Positions 16,817-25,345 of a DNA stretch of 42,351 nucleotides are shown here, piece after piece (within the stretch, counting starts at the first letter, position 1; each line of letters begins with the position of its first letter). The position numbers and the translations under genes are program-made. This stretch comes from an uncultured Paracoccaceae bacterium (lineage in GTDB: Bacteria; Pseudomonadota; Alphaproteobacteria; Rhodobacterales; Rhodobacteraceae), in NCBI GenBank assembly GCA_947311485.1, contig CAMZLM010000043.1:1-42351 (forward strand), read 5' to 3'. Below the pieces are notes generated by a model. It was not told the DNA's origin, ran no database searches, and saw only the letters and a list, made by a program, of their open reading frames with translations.

Positions 16817-18154
16817 ATGCCCGAGCAGATGACCATCGCAATCGTCGATGATGAACAGGACATGCGCGAAAGCATTTCCCAATGGTTAACCCTTTCGGGG
16901 TATAAAACCAAAACCTACCCCTCTGCGCTCGACGCGCTCAAGGAAATCGGACCGGATTATCCGGGTATCCTGATTTCCGACATCAAAATGCCGGGGATGG
17001 ACGGGATTACCTTTCTCAAGCGTCTGCAAAGCATCGACAACCAGCTGCCGGTGATCCTGATTACCGGCCACGGCGATGTGGCCATGGCGGTCGAGGCCAT
17101 GCGTATTGGGGCCTATGATTTTCTGGAAAAACCCTTTGATCCGGAACGCATGGCGGAACTGGCCAAACGTGCGGTGCAAACCCGGCGTCTGACGCTGGAC
17201 AACCGCACTTTGCGGCGGGAACTGTCCGATGGCACGGTGTTGCTGCGCAAACTGATCGGGTCATCCCCCGTCATGGAACGCCTGCGCGAGGACATCCTCG
17301 ATCTGGCACAGGCGGACGGGCACATTCTGGTGACCGGCGAAACCGGCACCGGCAAGAGCCTGATTGCCCACGCGCTGCATGCCTGTGGCCCGCGTCAGGG
17401 CAAAAAATTCATCACCGTGAATTGCGCCGCCTTTGCCGAAGACGAACTGGCACGCCGCCTGTTTGGTCCGATGGAAGACGCGACCCCGGCCGTTGAATCC
17501 GCCCTTGGTGGCACGCTTTGCCTTGAGGATATCGAATCCCTGCCTGCCTCGGTTCAGGCCCGCCTGATTGGCGCACTGGAGGATTACGACCGCGGGGCAG
17601 ACACATCCCCCCTGCGCATTATCGCGATTTCCAATGAGCCGGACCCGAACACCCCGCTTGAGGATACCATTCGTCAAGACCTCTTTTACCGGCTGGCGGC
17701 AATGCAGATCACCCCGCCGCCCCTGCGCCAGCGCGGCGAGGACATCCTGTCGCTGTTCAACCGCTATGTGGAAACTTTTTCCGAAGAATACGGCTGTGAT
17801 GGTCCCGAGGTTTCCGCCAAGGATGCGGCGCAATTGTTGCAGGCCCCTTGGCCGGGCAATATCCGCCAGTTGATCAATCTGGCCGAACGCGCGGTGCTGC
17901 AAAACCGGCGCGGCAGCTATTCCATCGCCAACCTGTTGATGGACGACACCGGCGAACCCACACCCGAGGTCATCACCGGTGGCAAGCCCCTAAAGGAATA
18001 TGTCGAGGCCTTCGAGCGCATGTTGATCGACAACACCATGCGCCGGCACAAAGGCTCTATCCAGTCGGTGATGGAGGAACTCTCCTTGCCGCGCCGGACC
18101 CTGAACGAAAAAATGGCCAAATACGGTCTGACCCGATCGGATTATGTGGGATAG
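16817..18154 (+). CDS. dctD: DctD-type response regulator lacking the GAFTGA loop
   Basis: A 445-residue NtrC-family regulator paired with DctB. The receiver domain (1-120) has phospho-acceptor Asp55 in ISDIKMPGMDG. The AAA+ domain has Walker A GETGTGKS (174-181) and a Walker B-like GGTLCLEDIES, and the C-terminal FIS-type helix-turn-helix has SIQSVMEELSLPRRTLNEKM. Between RRLFG and the Walker B region, where sigma-54 activators carry GAFTGA, the sequence is PMEDATPAVESA: the loop that contacts sigma-54 is missing and the stretch is shortened. NtrC of Rhodobacter capsulatus is a known sigma-54-independent precedent. This DctD probably activates a sigma-70-type promoter. Its stop is one base from the stop of the convergent DUF2235 gene. 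Confidence 0.9.
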   Translation: MPEQMTIAIVDDEQDMRESISQWLTLSGYKTKTYPSALDALKEIGPDYPGILISDIKMPGMDGITFLKRLQSIDNQLPVILITGHGDVAMAVEAMRIGAYDFLEKPFDPERMAELAKRAVQTRRLTLDNRTLRRELSDGTVLLRKLIGSSPVMERLREDILDLAQADGHILVTGETGTGKSLIAHALHACGPRQGKKFITVNCAAFAEDELARRLFGPMEDATPAVESALGGTLCLEDIESLPASVQARLIGALEDYDRGADTSPLRIIAISNEPDPNTPLEDTIRQDLFYRLAAMQITPPPLRQRGEDILSLFNRYVETFSEEYGCDGPEVSAKDAAQLLQAPWPGNIRQLINLAERAVLQNRRGSYSIANLLMDDTGEPTPEVITGGKPLKEYVEAFERMLIDNTMRRHKGSIQSVMEELSLPRRTLNEKMAKYGLTRSDYVG

Positions 18155-18155
18155 A

Positions 18156-19388
18156 TCACTTTTTCACCGCCAGATAGCGCGACAGGTTCGCTGGACGCCA
18201 GTTCAGCGAACCATCGTTAAACCGTTCCAACGCGCTGGGATGAATTTGGGAGTCCGGCGGAATTACGCGCGGTTCCGATTTGGGCAGGTAATACGGAAAC
18301 TTTCCCGCAGCAAACCAGCGACGGCGCGATGCCAGTTTTGGAAAATATTCCAGAATGGGCCAGCCGGACACCATCGAATCATGGGTTGGCGCGCGAAAAT
18401 CCGGTTCTGAATAGGTTTGTTTCGCGTTGCTCCGTTTTTGCCCCTGCACAATCGCACGATAACGCCCTTGGCGTAATTCCAGCTCGCATTCCCCTTTCCG
18501 ATCGCACAGTTCCTCCAGCATCCATTGCAAGGTCAGCTTAGACAAGCCCGCCTCTGCCTCGGGCGCGGAACCACCGATATCGCTGTGATATCCGGCAAAC
18601 CACATTTGCACCACATCCTGCGGCACCCCATCGCCGGTTTTGAACCGGTTGGGGTGGTGGGTCTGGTCCTCCTCCCACAGATAGGGGCGAAACATCGCGC
18701 GTTTTTCATCAATCGCCAGCGCCTGACGCACCTTGGCCACCGATGAATTTTGCGCCACTGCCGGATGCTGCCCATAGGCGATCAGTGAATATTTTGACGG
18801 CTGGAGCCGCAGCATCGAGGCCACCGTATCAAACAGCCCCAAAAACCGGATCGGGGCATAATGCGGCGATAAAACGTCGTCAAACCGGTTGATCTCCGCA
18901 TAAAGCTGGTCGCGCGTGGCCTCTGGTGCGGCATCGGAAATCCGCCGGTACGCCCGAAAGGCATAGGCGGCCAGATGCAGTTTGGACGGGTCCACCAGCC
19001 CGAACAAATGGATAAATCCGGCCAGCACCCGCACGCTATAGGCCCCGCGCGAAAACCCGAACAGGTAAATCCGGTCGCCGTCATAGGTGACGTTCTTGTA
19101 CTTGTCCCGCGCCTTGCCACGATAGTGGGTGCAAATGAACGCATAGGCCCCGAGCACCTCTGCCTCCAGCCCTTTACCAAAGGCCAGGCCCATGATTTCC
19201 TGTGCTTTTTGCACGATTTTATAATTGCTCCGGCCAAGCGTCCCAACCCCGGGATGGTAATAAACCCGCTGGGTCGTGTCATCATCCGCCGTGTTTTTCA
19301 GCAGGCGAAACAGCCGCAAAATATTGGTTTCACCGGCCCCGATTTCATTACCGGTTCCATCCAGACACACCACGATATTCTTATACAT
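18156..19388 (-). CDS. DUF2235 alpha/beta hydrolase
   Basis: A 410-residue protein of the DUF2235 (Tle1-like phospholipase) family. It starts MYKNIVVCLDGTGNE, the family's first strand with a conserved aspartate, and has FGFSRGAYSVR as the serine nucleophile elbow and WFAGYHSDIGGSAPE with a conserved aspartate region. It has no signal peptide. The frame stays open upstream across the tRNA gene, but the ATG at 19388 opens the family sequence and is preceded by GAGGG. Relatives include type VI secretion effectors, but no VgrG, PAAR or immunity gene is seen here, so a housekeeping or orphan lipid/ester hydrolase is as likely. It is convergent with dctD and downstream of tRNA-Gly on the same strand. 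Confidence 0.85.
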   Translation of the reverse strand: MYKNIVVCLDGTGNEIGAGETNILRLFRLLKNTADDDTTQRVYYHPGVGTLGRSNYKIVQKAQEIMGLAFGKGLEAEVLGAYAFICTHYRGKARDKYKNVTYDGDRIYLFGFSRGAYSVRVLAGFIHLFGLVDPSKLHLAAYAFRAYRRISDAAPEATRDQLYAEINRFDDVLSPHYAPIRFLGLFDTVASMLRLQPSKYSLIAYGQHPAVAQNSSVAKVRQALAIDEKRAMFRPYLWEEDQTHHPNRFKTGDGVPQDVVQMWFAGYHSDIGGSAPEAEAGLSKLTLQWMLEELCDRKGECELELRQGRYRAIVQGQKRSNAKQTYSEPDFRAPTHDSMVSGWPILEYFPKLASRRRWFAAGKFPYYLPKSEPRVIPPDSQIHPSALERFNDGSLNWRPANLSRYLAVKK

Positions 19389-19450
19389 TCCGACCCTCGA
19401 CTGCTTGCTTGCGCAGTTAAGGCCATACATTCGCGAAATACAAGGACGAT

Positions 19451-19524
19451 TGGAGCGGCTAGCGGGAATCGAACCCGCACGACCAGCTTGGGAAGCTGGG
19501 GCGCTACCATTACACCATAGCCGC
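19451..19524 (-). tRNA. tRNA-Gly (anticodon CCC)
   Basis: A 74-nt cloverleaf on the minus strand with CCA encoded. The acceptor stem GCGGCTA pairs with TAGCCGC (7 bp, U73), the anticodon stem CCAGC/GCTGG encloses the loop TTCCCAA giving anticodon CCC, and the T arm is GCGGG-TTCGATT-CCCGC. The anticodon reads GGG glycine codons. A TTGAAC-N18-TATGGC promoter lies just upstream (19534-19563). The DUF2235 gene follows 62 nt downstream. Confidence 0.97.
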
Positions 19525-19533
19525 CTCGGCCCT

Positions 19534-19563
19534 GCCATACCACCGCCCTGCCTGCAGGTTCAA
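19534..19563 (-). promoter_or_regulatory. Predicted promoter of tRNA-Gly
   Basis: On the minus strand TTGAAC (19558-19563) and TATGGC (19534-19539) are separated by 18 nt, and the mature tRNA 5' end lies 10 nt after the -10 element. This gives a very short 5' leader for RNase P to remove. Confidence 0.4.
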
Positions 19564-19669
19564 GCAGATTTTCGGGCTTTTCCGGTGATTTCGCGGTATA
19601 ACAGGTTTGACGCCCCGCCTTGTGATCTGCTAGCAAGTCATTAACACATTAACGACCAAAGGTTCCCTG

Positions 19670-20536
19670 ATGAGTAAACCCCGTTTTGCCACCCTGCATG
19701 CCGATGCGGAACCGTTTTACGCCGCCCTTGTCCCCGGTGGCGCAATTTCCCTGTCCGAGCATTTTCCCGACTGGCCAACCCTGCGGGAAGTGATTGAAAA
19801 CAAAGGACTACCCGCCCTTGCCGCCAAGGCATCCGAGCTGGAAATTACCCATCTGGAGGGGAGCTATTCGTTTGAACCACCGATCCCGCGGCCCGAAAAA
19901 ATCATCTGTGTCGGGGTCAACTTCCCCGATCGCAACGCGGAATACAAGGATGGGCAGGACGCCCCGCCCAACATGTCGCTTTTCATCCGCTTTGCGCGCT
20001 CCTTTGTCGGCCATGAACAGCCTTTGATCCGGCCCAAGGCCTCGGATCAACTGGATTACGAAGGCGAAATCGCGGTGGTGATTGGCAAAGGCGGGCGGCA
20101 TATTCAGCAGGATCAGGCGCTGGACCATATTGCGGCGCTGACCCTGTGCAACGAAGGCACGCTGCGGGATTGGGTGCGGCATGCGAAATTCAACGTCACG
20201 CAGGGCAAGAATTTTGACAATTCCGGTGCCATGGGGCCGTGGATCGTGCCGTTTACCGATCCGGCGCAGATCACAGATGTGGCGTTGCAAACCCGTGTGA
20301 ATGGCGAATTGCGGCAGGATGATCGCACCGGCCGGATGCTGTTTCCGGTGGCGCGCCAGATTGCCTATATTTCCACCTTCACCACGCTGGTTGCCGGCGA
20401 TATCATCATCACAGGCACCCCCACCGGTGCCGGCGCGCGGCAGGATCCGCCGGTCTATCTGCAACCGGGGGACGTGGTGGAAATCACCGCCCAAGGCATC
20501 GGCACCCTGAAAAATACCGTGGCGGATGAAACATGA
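19670..20536 (+). CDS. Fumarylacetoacetate hydrolase-family protein, HpaG/HpcE-like
   Basis: A 288-residue FAH-fold protein. The N-terminal linker domain (1-70) is followed by the catalytic domain beginning KIICVGVNFPDRNAEY. The metal ligands of the family are in LDYEGEIAVVIG (E-x-E) and a later aspartate, and GDIIITGTPTGAGARQDPP is the usual C-terminal loop. In 4-hydroxyphenylacetate (homoprotocatechuate) catabolism such proteins isomerise and decarboxylate the ring-cleavage product. Acylpyruvase or fumarylpyruvase activity is the alternative. The context, with hpaH-like (4-nt overlap) and hpaI-like genes directly downstream, supports the homoprotocatechuate assignment. It is the first gene of the three and follows a 145-nt gap beyond the tRNA. 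AAAGG lies about 8 nt before the ATG. Confidence 0.75.
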   Translation: MSKPRFATLHADAEPFYAALVPGGAISLSEHFPDWPTLREVIENKGLPALAAKASELEITHLEGSYSFEPPIPRPEKIICVGVNFPDRNAEYKDGQDAPPNMSLFIRFARSFVGHEQPLIRPKASDQLDYEGEIAVVIGKGGRHIQQDQALDHIAALTLCNEGTLRDWVRHAKFNVTQGKNFDNSGAMGPWIVPFTDPAQITDVALQTRVNGELRQDDRTGRMLFPVARQIAYISTFTTLVAGDIIITGTPTGAGARQDPPVYLQPGDVVEITAQGIGTLKNTVADET

Positions 20537-21336
20537 GTTTAGGACCGGATGACATCGCCCAGATCGCCCATGATCTGTTTATCGCCGAACAGCGCGGGGT
20601 GCAGATCGGCATCATCAGCCAGCGTTTTCCCGATATGAATATGGACGACGCCTATGCCATTCAAAACGCGCTGGTGGCGCATAAACAATCGGCGGGCGGG
20701 GCGATCACGGGCTGGAAAATCGGCCTGACCTCACGCGCGATGCAACAGGCGCTGAACATTGATATTCCCGACAGCGGCGTGTTGTTTGACGACATGTTTT
20801 TTGCCCACGGTGGCACAATCCCCAACGGACGGTTTATCCAGCCGCGCATAGAGGCAGAGATTGCGTTTATCATGCGCGACGACCTGTCCGCCAGCGCCAG
20901 CCGTGCCGATGTTCTGGCAGCAACGGAAGCAGTTTGTCCGGCGCTGGAAATACTGGATACACGGATATTGCGGGTTGATCCGGCCACCGGAAAAGCGCGC
21001 AAAGTGTTTGATACCATTGCGGATAATGCCGCCAATGCCGGTGTTGTTCTGGGCGATCAGCGTCATGCGTCCGATGCGTTTGACCTGCGCTGGGTCGGCG
21101 CGATTGTGACGCGCGATGGCGTAGTCGAGGAAACCGGCCTTGGGGCGGGGGTGCTGAATGATCCGGTGCAAGGCATCGTCTGGCTGGCCAAAAGGCTCGC
21201 GACCAACGGCCAGAAAATCCGCGCTGGCGATGTGGTGCTGTCAGGATCGTTCATCCGCCCGCTGGAGGCCCCGTCCGGCAGCCATTTCAGTGCCGATTAC
21301 GGCCCGTTCGGCCATGTCGATATTTCATTTGAATAG
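20533..21336 (+). CDS. hpaH: 2-oxo-hept-4-ene-1,7-dioate hydratase
   Basis: A 267-residue member of the hydratase/decarboxylase family, which adds water to 2-oxo-hept-4-ene-1,7-dioate in homoprotocatechuate breakdown. Characteristic segments are GWKIGLTSRAMQ, PRIEAEIAFIM (metal glutamates), ALEILDTRI, DTIADNAANAGVVLGD and GDVVLSGSFIRPLEA. The length and the SRAMQ and NAANAGVVLG segments fit HpaH better than the related MhpD/XylJ hydratases. Its ATG overlaps the stop of the upstream FAH gene by four bases and hpaI follows 10 nt later, so the three are one operon. Confidence 0.85.
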   Translation: MSLGPDDIAQIAHDLFIAEQRGVQIGIISQRFPDMNMDDAYAIQNALVAHKQSAGGAITGWKIGLTSRAMQQALNIDIPDSGVLFDDMFFAHGGTIPNGRFIQPRIEAEIAFIMRDDLSASASRADVLAATEAVCPALEILDTRILRVDPATGKARKVFDTIADNAANAGVVLGDQRHASDAFDLRWVGAIVTRDGVVEETGLGAGVLNDPVQGIVWLAKRLATNGQKIRAGDVVLSGSFIRPLEAPSGSHFSADYGPFGHVDISFE

Positions 21337-21346
21337 GAGAAACTCC

Positions 21347-22117
21347 ATGCCTGCCCCTGTGAACAGCTTCAAGAAGAAAATTGCCCGTGGTGATGTGCAA
21401 ATCGGGTGTTGGGCGGGAATGGCCGATGCCTATGCCACGGAAATGACGGCCAGCGCCGGTTTTGACTGGGTGTTGATTGATGGCGAACATGCGCCCAACG
21501 ATCTGCGCTCGATCACGCGGCAATTGCAAGTGGTGCAGGCCAGCCCCTCCCATGCGGTGGTGCGTTTGCCAATCGGGTCTGACTGGATGATCAAACAGGT
21601 GCTGGATGCCGGCGCGCAAAGCCTGTTGATACCCATGGTCGAAAGCGCCGATCAGGCCCGCGAAATGGTCGCTGCCTGCCGCTATCCGCCCGAAGGCATC
21701 CGTGGCGTCGGCGCGGCGCTGGCGCGGTCGTCACGGTTTTCGGCCATCCCCGATTACCTGCAAACCGCCAACGCCCAAATCTGCCTGCTGGTTCAGGTCG
21801 AAAGCAAAGCCGCCATCGCCGCGTTGGATGATATTCTGGCGGTGGAGGGCGTGGACGGCGTGTTTATCGGCCCGTCAGACCTCGCCGCCGACATGGGGTA
21901 TCTGGGCAATCCCGATGCGCCAGAGGTCCGCACCGTGATTGCCGACACGCTCAAACGCATACGTGCGGCGGGCAAGGCTGCGGGGATTTTGGCCACCAGC
22001 GACGAATTCATCGACGCCTCGCTTGCGGATGGCGCGAATTTCGTGGCTGTGGGGGTGGATGTGGTGGTGTTCGCCAAGTCCCTGCGCGGATTGGCGGCTA
22101 AACATATCAAGGGATAG
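21347..22117 (+). CDS. hpaI: 4-hydroxy-2-oxoheptane-1,7-dioate aldolase
   Basis: A 256-residue class II (metal-dependent) pyruvate aldolase of the HpaI/HpcH family. It cleaves 4-hydroxy-2-oxoheptanedioate into pyruvate and succinate semialdehyde. Diagnostic segments are IGCWAGMADAYATEM, DWVLIDGEHAPND (catalytic histidine), VVRLPIGSDWMIKQVLDAGAQSLLIPMV, QVESKAAIA (metal glutamate), and VFIGPSDLAADMG (metal aspartate). AGGAGA precedes the ATG at 21347; the longer frame upstream lies in another frame within hpaH. It is the last gene of the module and ends 7 nt before the stop of the convergent holC. Confidence 0.9.
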   Translation: MPAPVNSFKKKIARGDVQIGCWAGMADAYATEMTASAGFDWVLIDGEHAPNDLRSITRQLQVVQASPSHAVVRLPIGSDWMIKQVLDAGAQSLLIPMVESADQAREMVAACRYPPEGIRGVGAALARSSRFSAIPDYLQTANAQICLLVQVESKAAIAALDDILAVEGVDGVFIGPSDLAADMGYLGNPDAPEVRTVIADTLKRIRAAGKAAGILATSDEFIDASLADGANFVAVGVDVVVFAKSLRGLAAKHIKG

Positions 22118-22124
22118 CGCCGGA

Positions 22125-22592
22125 TTACCCCGCCGATTTTTCCGCCTTTTTCACCCAGGAACCGTCCTCTTGTGCCCAGTATTGCGCCGCAATACCCGCG
22201 TCTGTCAGGGCCTTCCAGTCGCGCCTTGCTGCCTGCACGGCGTCGGGATCATTGCCATCGAACATCAGGCAAACCCGGGTGTATTCCTGCGCCTGTTCGG
22301 GGGTGATTTCCGCGCCGTCCACCAACAACAGGATTTCCGCCTTGTTGGGGTTTTCCACCCCCGTCGCCAGCAAAACCGGCTGTACGGCATCATGGTCACC
22401 GCCGGCCATGCCGTGGGGCAGAAACGCATCGTCCCTGCCCTGCCACAGCATATCATCCAGCCAGCGCAAGCGCCCCTGATCCACACCGCGCACCAGCGCC
22501 CGCCAGCCGCGTGCCAGCACACGGTCCAGCAATTCAGGCAAGGCCTGTTGCAACGGCGAGCGCGTCAGGTGATAGAAAAAGACCTCAGCCAT
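22125..22592 (-). CDS. holC: DNA polymerase III subunit chi
   Basis: A 155-residue HolC, the clamp-loader accessory subunit that contacts single-strand-binding protein. MAEVFFYHLTRSPLQQALPELL, the W-ALVR strand, LDDMLWQGRDDAFLPHG and ILLLVDGAE are standard landmarks of the family. The ATG at 22592 is preferred to a TTG 12 nt upstream. The first bases overlap the 3' end of pepA by 8 nt, the same pepA-holC order known from enterobacteria, so the two are co-translated. Confidence 0.9.
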   Translation of the reverse strand: MAEVFFYHLTRSPLQQALPELLDRVLARGWRALVRGVDQGRLRWLDDMLWQGRDDAFLPHGMAGGDHDAVQPVLLATGVENPNKAEILLLVDGAEITPEQAQEYTRVCLMFDGNDPDAVQAARRDWKALTDAGIAAQYWAQEDGSWVKKAEKSAG

Positions 22593-24078
22593 CGACAGGG
22601 TCAACCGGCGCTACCGGCTCCAGCATATCGGACACCAGACGATCCAGCGCCCGCACCCCCCAACCGGTCGCGCCCTTGGGGGCCAAATCCGTATCGGCGG
22701 CAACCGAGGCCACGCCAGCAATATCCAGATGGATCCACGGCATGTCCGCCTGTACAAACCGTTGCAGGAATTGCGCCGCTGTGATCGACCCGGCGGCGCG
22801 CCCGCCGACGTTTTTCATATCGGCAATGCGCGATTTGATCAGCTTGTCATAGGCATCGCCCATCGGCATACGCCACGCGCCTTCACCTTCGGCCTTGGCC
22901 GCATTCAGAAACTTTCGCGCCAGTTCGTCATTGTTGGAAAACACACCGGCATTTTCATGGCCAAGGCCGATAATAATCGCGCCGGTCAAGGTCGCCAGAT
23001 TGATAACCCCCGTTGGTTCAAAGGTTTTTTGCGCATACCAGAGCACATCCGCCAGCACCAGACGCCCCTCGGCGTCGGTGTTGATTACCTCGATTGTGTC
23101 GCCTTTCATCGAGGTCACCACATCGCCGGGCCGGGTTGCCGCGCCATCGGGCATGTTTTCAACCAGCCCGACCAGCCCGACCACATTGGCCGCGGCCTTG
23201 CGCAGGGCCAGCGATTTCATCACGCCGGCCACAACACCCGCGCCGCCCATGTCCATGGTCATATCTTCCATGCCCGCCGCCGGTTTCAACGAAATGCCGC
23301 CGGTGTCGAACACCACGCCCTTGCCCACCAGCGCAAAGGGTTTTTCATCGCCCCCGCCCTGCCATTCCATCACCACCATTTTCGTCGGGCTGCGCGATCC
23401 AAGCCCCACACAAAGCAACGACCCCATGCCAAGCTTTTGCAGTTCGTCCTCTTCCAGAACCGTCACCTTGACCCCCAGATCGGACAGCGCCAGCAAACGG
23501 TCGGCGAATTCGGTGGTGGTCAGAACATTGGAGGGTTCATTCACCAGATCACGGGTGAAAAACACGCCCTCGGCCGTGGCGGCCATGGTTTCATAGTCCT
23601 CCGCGACCGTTTCCGCCGCAGAACACAGCACCGTCAGCGCGCCGGACTCTGCCTGATCGGCAGTTTTGTGATCGGTGAAGTCATATCGCCGCAAGACAAA
23701 CCCCTGCGTCAGCGCGGCGGTGATTTTACTGGCTCCGGCCAGAAACATCACATCCCCCGCGCCACAGGCCTTGGCTGCGGCGGCACCGGATTTGCGGGCC
23801 TCTGACAGGTCGGTTTTCTTGGCGGTTTTGAGAATCACAATCCCCTTGGCCACCATCCCCGCCGGATAAGCCAGCAATTTCGTCGCGCCGTTTTCCATTT
23901 TTTCAAAGGCATCACTGCCCACAAACCGGTTCAACGCGCCTTTGCACAGCTTGTTCACCCGTCGGGCCAAGGGGTCCAGCCCCCCGTTCGGGGTAATCAG
24001 AACCACAATGTCGCCTTCAAAGCTGTTGATCTGGTCCAGATCGGTTTCAACAAATTGCGGGTTCAGGGGCAGCGTCAT
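22585..24078 (-). CDS. pepA: Leucyl aminopeptidase
   Basis: A 497-residue M17 family aminopeptidase, a hexameric two-metal enzyme that removes N-terminal residues from peptides; PepA of some bacteria also binds DNA. The metal and active-site segments are LVGKGVVFDTGGISLKPAAGM (lysine and aspartate), DMGGAGVVAGV and the signature NTDAEGRLVLAD. The N-terminal domain (to about residue 165) is complete and the length is normal. AAGG lies about 9 nt before the ATG. It is followed by holC with overlap and is divergent from the lpt operon, with about 130 nt between. Confidence 0.96.
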   Translation of the reverse strand: MTLPLNPQFVETDLDQINSFEGDIVVLITPNGGLDPLARRVNKLCKGALNRFVGSDAFEKMENGATKLLAYPAGMVAKGIVILKTAKKTDLSEARKSGAAAAKACGAGDVMFLAGASKITAALTQGFVLRRYDFTDHKTADQAESGALTVLCSAAETVAEDYETMAATAEGVFFTRDLVNEPSNVLTTTEFADRLLALSDLGVKVTVLEEDELQKLGMGSLLCVGLGSRSPTKMVVMEWQGGGDEKPFALVGKGVVFDTGGISLKPAAGMEDMTMDMGGAGVVAGVMKSLALRKAAANVVGLVGLVENMPDGAATRPGDVVTSMKGDTIEVINTDAEGRLVLADVLWYAQKTFEPTGVINLATLTGAIIIGLGHENAGVFSNNDELARKFLNAAKAEGEGAWRMPMGDAYDKLIKSRIADMKNVGGRAAGSITAAQFLQRFVQADMPWIHLDIAGVASVAADTDLAPKGATGWGVRALDRLVSDMLEPVAPVDPVDG

Positions 24079-24208
24079 CGGTTCAGCCTTGTTTTGGTAA
24101 AAATCTGCCTCAGGGATAGCGGTTTTCAGCTTATTTGACCATCCACATCTGTTGTCCGCCGAAAAAATGGTTTATCCCGTATGGCAGGGAAACGCGGGGC
24201 TGCTATTC

Positions 24209-25345
24209 GTGAAACAAATCGACAAATATGTCTTGCGGCAAGTGATTGGCCCGTTTGTGTTTTTCTTTGTGATTTTTGCAGGCATTATCTGGCTGAACCA
24301 GGCGCTGCGGATCGTCGATATTGTGGTCAAAAGCGGCCAGTCCGGCATGGTTTTCGCGGAACTGAGCCTGTACCTTTTACCCAAGGTATCCCAAACCGTG
24401 GTGCCGATCGCCGCCTTTGCGGCATCGGTTTATCTGACCAACCGGCTCTATGCGGAATCCGAACTGGTGGTGATGATGGGGGTGGGCCGATCTCCGGCGC
24501 AGTCCCTGACACCGTTTTTGTATTTCGGCGGTATTTGCATGGCCCTGACGTTTATGCTCACGCAGATTGTCACGCCGGCCAGCCTGACAGCCTTTCAAAA
24601 TCGTCAACATGAGCTGAGCAAAGAGTACCTGAGCCAGTTTGTCGTGGCCGGTGAATTTTCAACCGTGGTCAGCGGGGTCACGATATTTTTTGGGGAAACC
24701 AGCCCGGATGGCCGCCTGAAAGATGTGTTGATCAACGACCGGCGCAATCCGCAAAACATCATTACCCATACGGCAACCTCCGGTCAGATCGTTGCCAGCG
24801 GCGATACCCCGAAAATCGTGTTGTTTAACGGCACAATTCAACAATACCATCCGGAAAACCGCACGCTTGGCACCATACAGTTTGACAGCTTGTCCTATGA
24901 TTTATCCCAGTTTGCCCATAAAATCAGCGACCGGAATCTGCTGGTCGAGGAACTTCCTTCGCTGGATTTGTTGAAACCCAAGCCCGGCTCCAAGGCCGCA
25001 GCCCTGCCGGTAATTCCGCGAATCATCGAATTTCACGGTCGTTTTATCAAAGCTCTGCTGGCCGCCTTTGTGCCGATGATTGGCGCGATGCTGCTGATTT
25101 CCAGCGGCTATAGCCGGTCGGGTTTTTTGACCCGTATCGTGCTGGGTGTGTTTTTTATGGTCGGGATCAATTCAGTACGCGGGCTGGCGCAGAGCTGGGT
25201 CAATCAGGATGTGTCACTATGGCCGCTGCTTTATGTGCCGGTCCTGATCAGCCTGATTGCCGCCGTCGTTCTGGTGCGTATGGGGATGGCCGATTGGCGC
25301 CCGCCACGGCGTCGGTTCTGGCAACGTCAGGAGGCGGTGAAATGA
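24209..25345 (+). CDS. lptF: LPS export ABC transporter permease LptF
   Basis: A 378-residue inner-membrane permease of the YjgP/YjgQ family. With LptG and the LptB ATPase (not here) it extracts lipopolysaccharide from the inner membrane. Six transmembrane segments occur as expected: two or three at the N-terminus (VLRQVIGPFVFFFVIFAGII and onward), a periplasmic jellyroll-like domain (about residues 140-270) and three at the C-terminus. The GTG at 24209 starts VKQIDKYVLRQVI, where family members begin. An ATG at 24167 is the alternative, and the choice is not certain. It overlaps lptG by ATGA. It starts a co-oriented run through lptG, lptD, surA, pdxA and rsmA. Confidence 0.92.
   Translation: MKQIDKYVLRQVIGPFVFFFVIFAGIIWLNQALRIVDIVVKSGQSGMVFAELSLYLLPKVSQTVVPIAAFAASVYLTNRLYAESELVVMMGVGRSPAQSLTPFLYFGGICMALTFMLTQIVTPASLTAFQNRQHELSKEYLSQFVVAGEFSTVVSGVTIFFGETSPDGRLKDVLINDRRNPQNIITHTATSGQIVASGDTPKIVLFNGTIQQYHPENRTLGTIQFDSLSYDLSQFAHKISDRNLLVEELPSLDLLKPKPGSKAAALPVIPRIIEFHGRFIKALLAAFVPMIGAMLLISSGYSRSGFLTRIVLGVFFMVGINSVRGLAQSWVNQDVSLWPLLYVPVLISLIAAVVLVRMGMADWRPPRRRFWQRQEAVK

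Noticed and set aside
19389-19538. Upstream extension of the DUF2235 frame
   Set aside because: It crosses the tRNA-Gly gene; the family begins at the ATG at 19388 with its own Shine-Dalgarno.
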